Shown here: positions 6,461-7,734 of the stretch, piece after piece
Numbering within the stretch: the first letter of the stretch is position 1
Layout: every line of letters starts with the position of its first letter
Translations under genes and position numbers: made by a program
The notes under the pieces: model-generated
Databases searched by the model: none
Seen by the model: only the letters and a program-made list of their open reading frames with translations
Told to the model about the DNA's origin: nothing
Source: Bacteroidales bacterium
GTDB taxonomy: Bacteria; Bacteroidota; Bacteroidia; Bacteroidales; VadinHA17
Direction of reading: 5' to 3'
DNA length: 7,734 bases
Assembly (NCBI GenBank): GCA_017882245.1
Contig: JADGPV010000189.1
Location: 1 to 7,734, forward strand

Positions 6461-6481
6461 CTAAGAAATCGGGACAAGTCA

Positions 6482-6537
6482 GGCAGCAGGTAATAGGCAG
6501 CAGGCAATAGGCAGCATGCAATAGGCAGCAGGCAATA
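6482..6537. repeat. Four-copy 14-bp tandem repeat built from two 7-bp units
   Basis: Four consecutive copies at 6482-6495, 6496-6509, 6510-6523 and 6524-6537 follow the consensus GGCAGCAGGCAATA. Copy 1 has GGTAATA and copy 3 has TGCAATA in the second half; copies 2 and 4 are identical. Each copy splits into GGCAGCA plus GGCAATA, so the array is eight alternating heptamers. It lies between the divergent mutL and flavodoxin-like promoters. It has no significant open reading frame and no strong hairpin. Confidence 0.93.
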
Positions 6538-6571
6538 GTGATTACATGTTATAAATAACACTACATTTTCG

Positions 6572-6579
6572 TAACTTTG
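6572..6579 (+). promoter_or_regulatory. Candidate -7 promoter element for the flavodoxin-like gene
   Basis: TAACTTTG matches TAnnTTTG and lies 18 bases before the ATG at 6598, implying a very short leader of about a dozen bases. The -33 region (around 6547-6551) has only a partial match. Confidence 0.5.
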
Positions 6580-6597
6580 AAATTCTGAAACTGGCAA

Positions 6598-7155
6598 ATG
6601 AAGATCCTTGTCACTTATGCAGGTAGCGGCGGATTGGCAGCCGGAACGGCTGAACGGGTGGGAAAGGTATTATCCGGACTCGGGGAGATTGTGACCGTTC
6701 TTCCCATGAGCGGCGTGACAACTCTGATAGGTTACGATGCTGTTGTAGCAGGCAGCATCGAGCAGGCTGGCCAATGGACGCCTGAAGCGCTGGATTTTGT
6801 CAGGAGGTATCAGGGGGTGTTCTGGACTGAGCAGCTTGCCATCTTCACTGTTTGTCACTCACTTGGATCGGACAAGGGAGCTGAATCGCGCATGGTTGTG
6901 ATGCAGTATACCGCTCCGGTCAGGGCTATTGCACATCCTGTCAGTGAAGGTTTCTTCTCGGACGAGATTGATCCTGATAATGATACCAAACCCGGTGAGA
7001 GATCAAAGTTCAAACTGAATATCCTCTTCGGGATACTGAAAGAGAGTGATCTCCGTCATCAGCAGGCAGCGATAGAGACATGGGCCACTAAACTGCACGA
7101 TAAATTTGCTCATGGCATGCAAAGCGGGGCAAAAAGCCCGGTGCACGGAGTCTGA
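6598..7155 (+). CDS. Flavodoxin-like domain protein with atypical phosphate loop
   Basis: This 185-residue soluble protein resembles the single-domain flavodoxin / HemG-like (protoporphyrinogen oxidase-type) branch. Seen: a first beta strand MKILVTYAG, an alpha1 helix containing GTAERVGKVLSG, the second strand EIVTVLPM, a conserved YDAVVAGS strand-loop at 46-53, QWTPEALDFV at 59-68, and the AIFTVCHSLG strand at 81-90. These follow the order of a flavodoxin Rossmann-like fold. Oddly, the FMN phosphate loop, normally Ser/Thr-rich and ending GST or GTA, reads AGSGGLAAGTA (8-18), with few hydroxyl residues and extra glycines. It may bind flavin weakly, bind another ligand, or be structural. There is no signal peptide. 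No partner gene is evident: mutL diverges on one side and a lipoprotein gene converges on the other. No Shine-Dalgarno sequence. The specific function is unknown. Confidence 0.82.
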   Translation: MKILVTYAGSGGLAAGTAERVGKVLSGLGEIVTVLPMSGVTTLIGYDAVVAGSIEQAGQWTPEALDFVRRYQGVFWTEQLAIFTVCHSLGSDKGAESRMVVMQYTAPVRAIAHPVSEGFFSDEIDPDNDTKPGERSKFKLNILFGILKESDLRHQQAAIETWATKLHDKFAHGMQSGAKSPVHGV

Positions 7156-7181
7156 GGCTCAGAGGGGGTGGTCTGTTCCAC

Positions 7182-7622
7182 TCATTTCACCCTCACATAC
7201 TTCTCGGAAAAGTAATTACTTTTGTCAACCTCCCCCTGACTGTCTGCGGGCCAGACCTGCATCAGGGTGTCGTTTTTCACAACGATCCGCATACCAAGAG
7301 TCTTACCTACATAATCTTTTAAGTAGTGATACTCTATGGTCTCCCTATAGACGACACCATCGAGAGTGTATGAGCCTCCGCCAAATTTGTTCAGGACAGT
7401 AGTATCTTTCTCATTTACACCGACGAACATCCAGTAGTTATCAGACCACATCTTTACCTGGCTGCCCTGGTGCATCTCAGGGTAAGAATCAGTAACAGTA
7501 TCATTTGATACTGTTTTGGCATAGATAAGGTACCACGCACCCTCGACGGGATTCACCGGCGCCTGTTTGCATCCTGCCATGATCAACAGTAAAAATGCTG
7601 CGAATAATACAAGTTTTTTCAT
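7182..7622 (-). CDS. Small lipocalin-like lipoprotein, function unknown
   Basis: This 146-residue protein has a lipoprotein signal peptide: MKK, a hydrophobic core, and a lipobox ending MAGC with the lipidated Cys at position 18. The residues after the cysteine (KQAPVNP) lack the acidic run of the Bacteroidota surface-export signal, so a periplasm-facing location is more likely (inference). The mature part is beta-rich and begins with GAW at 28-30, matching the lipocalin GxW signature. A KMWSDNYWMFVG strand (57-68), a GGGSYTLDG turn (81-89) and a C-terminal strand ending near FSEKYVRVK follow. This resembles the lipocalin-like DUFs common in Bacteroidota (for example DUF4488-type; unchecked). 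The ligand is unknown. The gene converges on the flavodoxin-like gene with 26 bases between stop codons, and has no Shine-Dalgarno sequence. Confidence 0.85.
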   Translation of the reverse strand: MKKLVLFAAFLLLIMAGCKQAPVNPVEGAWYLIYAKTVSNDTVTDSYPEMHQGSQVKMWSDNYWMFVGVNEKDTTVLNKFGGGSYTLDGVVYRETIEYHYLKDYVGKTLGMRIVVKNDTLMQVWPADSQGEVDKSNYFSEKYVRVK

Positions 7623-7692
7623 AGGTATATATCTTAAAAATTATTGGTTCCACTTACCTGTATGTAAAATTACGCCAGCAATCAATGCGAGT

Positions 7693-7700
7693 CAAATTTA
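7693..7700 (-). promoter_or_regulatory. Candidate -7 promoter element for the lipoprotein gene
   Basis: The minus strand reads TAAATTTG, matching TAnnTTTG, 70 bases before the lipoprotein ATG at 7622. It would give a leader of about 60 bases. There is no -33 TTTG. Confidence 0.35.
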
Positions 7701-7724
7701 TTTAAACATACTCCGGCTTTTGCT

Positions 7725-7732
7725 TAAATTTG
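7725..7732 (+). promoter_or_regulatory. Candidate -7 promoter element for a gene beyond the right edge
   Basis: TAAATTTG on the plus strand matches TAnnTTTG, with TTTA at 7701-7704 about 20 bases upstream as a possible -33 element. It points out of the window and away from the lipoprotein gene, suggesting a divergent plus-strand gene just beyond. Confidence 0.3.
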
Positions 7733-7734
7733 TA

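Noticed and set aside
6482..6537. Tandem repeat read as a CRISPR array
   Set aside because: The copies are directly adjacent with no spacers, the unit is only 14 bp, and no cas gene is present.
7127..7163. Possible bidirectional terminator between the flavodoxin-like and lipoprotein genes (GGGC-A5-GCCC at 7127-7139; TCTGAG/CTCAGA at 7151-7163)
   Set aside because: The stems are four to six base pairs with either a one-base spacer or no following T-run on either strand, so neither looks like a working intrinsic terminator.

Overview
The window looks like ordinary chromosome from a member of the Bacteroidota. Four things point there: the order mutL, two rhomboid genes, then a membrane-anchored endonuclease/exonuclease/phosphatase (EEP) gene; start codons mostly without Shine-Dalgarno sequences; several intergenic matches to the Bacteroidota -7 promoter element TAnnTTTG; and a small lipoprotein with a lipocalin-like GxW signature. 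I cannot name the genus. I see no tRNA, rRNA, CRISPR array, insertion sequence or phage gene.

Layout from left to right. Positions 1-828 (+) hold the C-terminal part of a membrane-bound, ion-pumping pyrophosphatase (hppA), followed by a clear intrinsic terminator. Only 17 bases later a fold-type II PLP enzyme begins (891-1847, +), a threonine/serine dehydratase that carries several serine-racemase hallmarks. Its 3' end overlaps by 56 bp the 3' end of a minus-strand gene cluster running from 6414 down to 1792: mutL, rhomboid protease 1, rhomboid protease 2, and the EEP-family hydrolase. Rhomboid 1 and 2 are coupled by a TGATG stop/start junction, and the EEP gene starts inside the end of rhomboid 2. 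A 183-bp divergent intergenic region (6415-6597) separates mutL from a flavodoxin-like gene (6598-7155, +). It contains a 14-bp tandem repeat and outward-facing promoter candidates. A minus-strand lipocalin-like lipoprotein (7182-7622) converges on the flavodoxin-like gene. The last 112 bases hold its upstream region and perhaps a promoter for a plus-strand gene beyond the edge.

Functionally, hppA energises the membrane with pyrophosphate, the PLP enzyme handles serine or threonine, and MutL is the mismatch-repair matchmaker. The two rhomboids are intramembrane serine proteases, and the EEP enzyme is probably displayed outside the cytoplasmic membrane. Nothing in the sequence shows that these genes form one pathway; the minus-strand cluster appears to be a conserved but functionally mixed operon.

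The points most worth a second look are a MutL whose three C-terminal endonuclease motifs all look degenerate while its clamp-binding motif is intact, the racemase-like active site of the 'dehydratase', the heptamer-based tandem repeat between divergent promoters, and a flavodoxin-like protein with an atypical phosphate-binding loop. I did not find a convincing undescribed multi-gene system.
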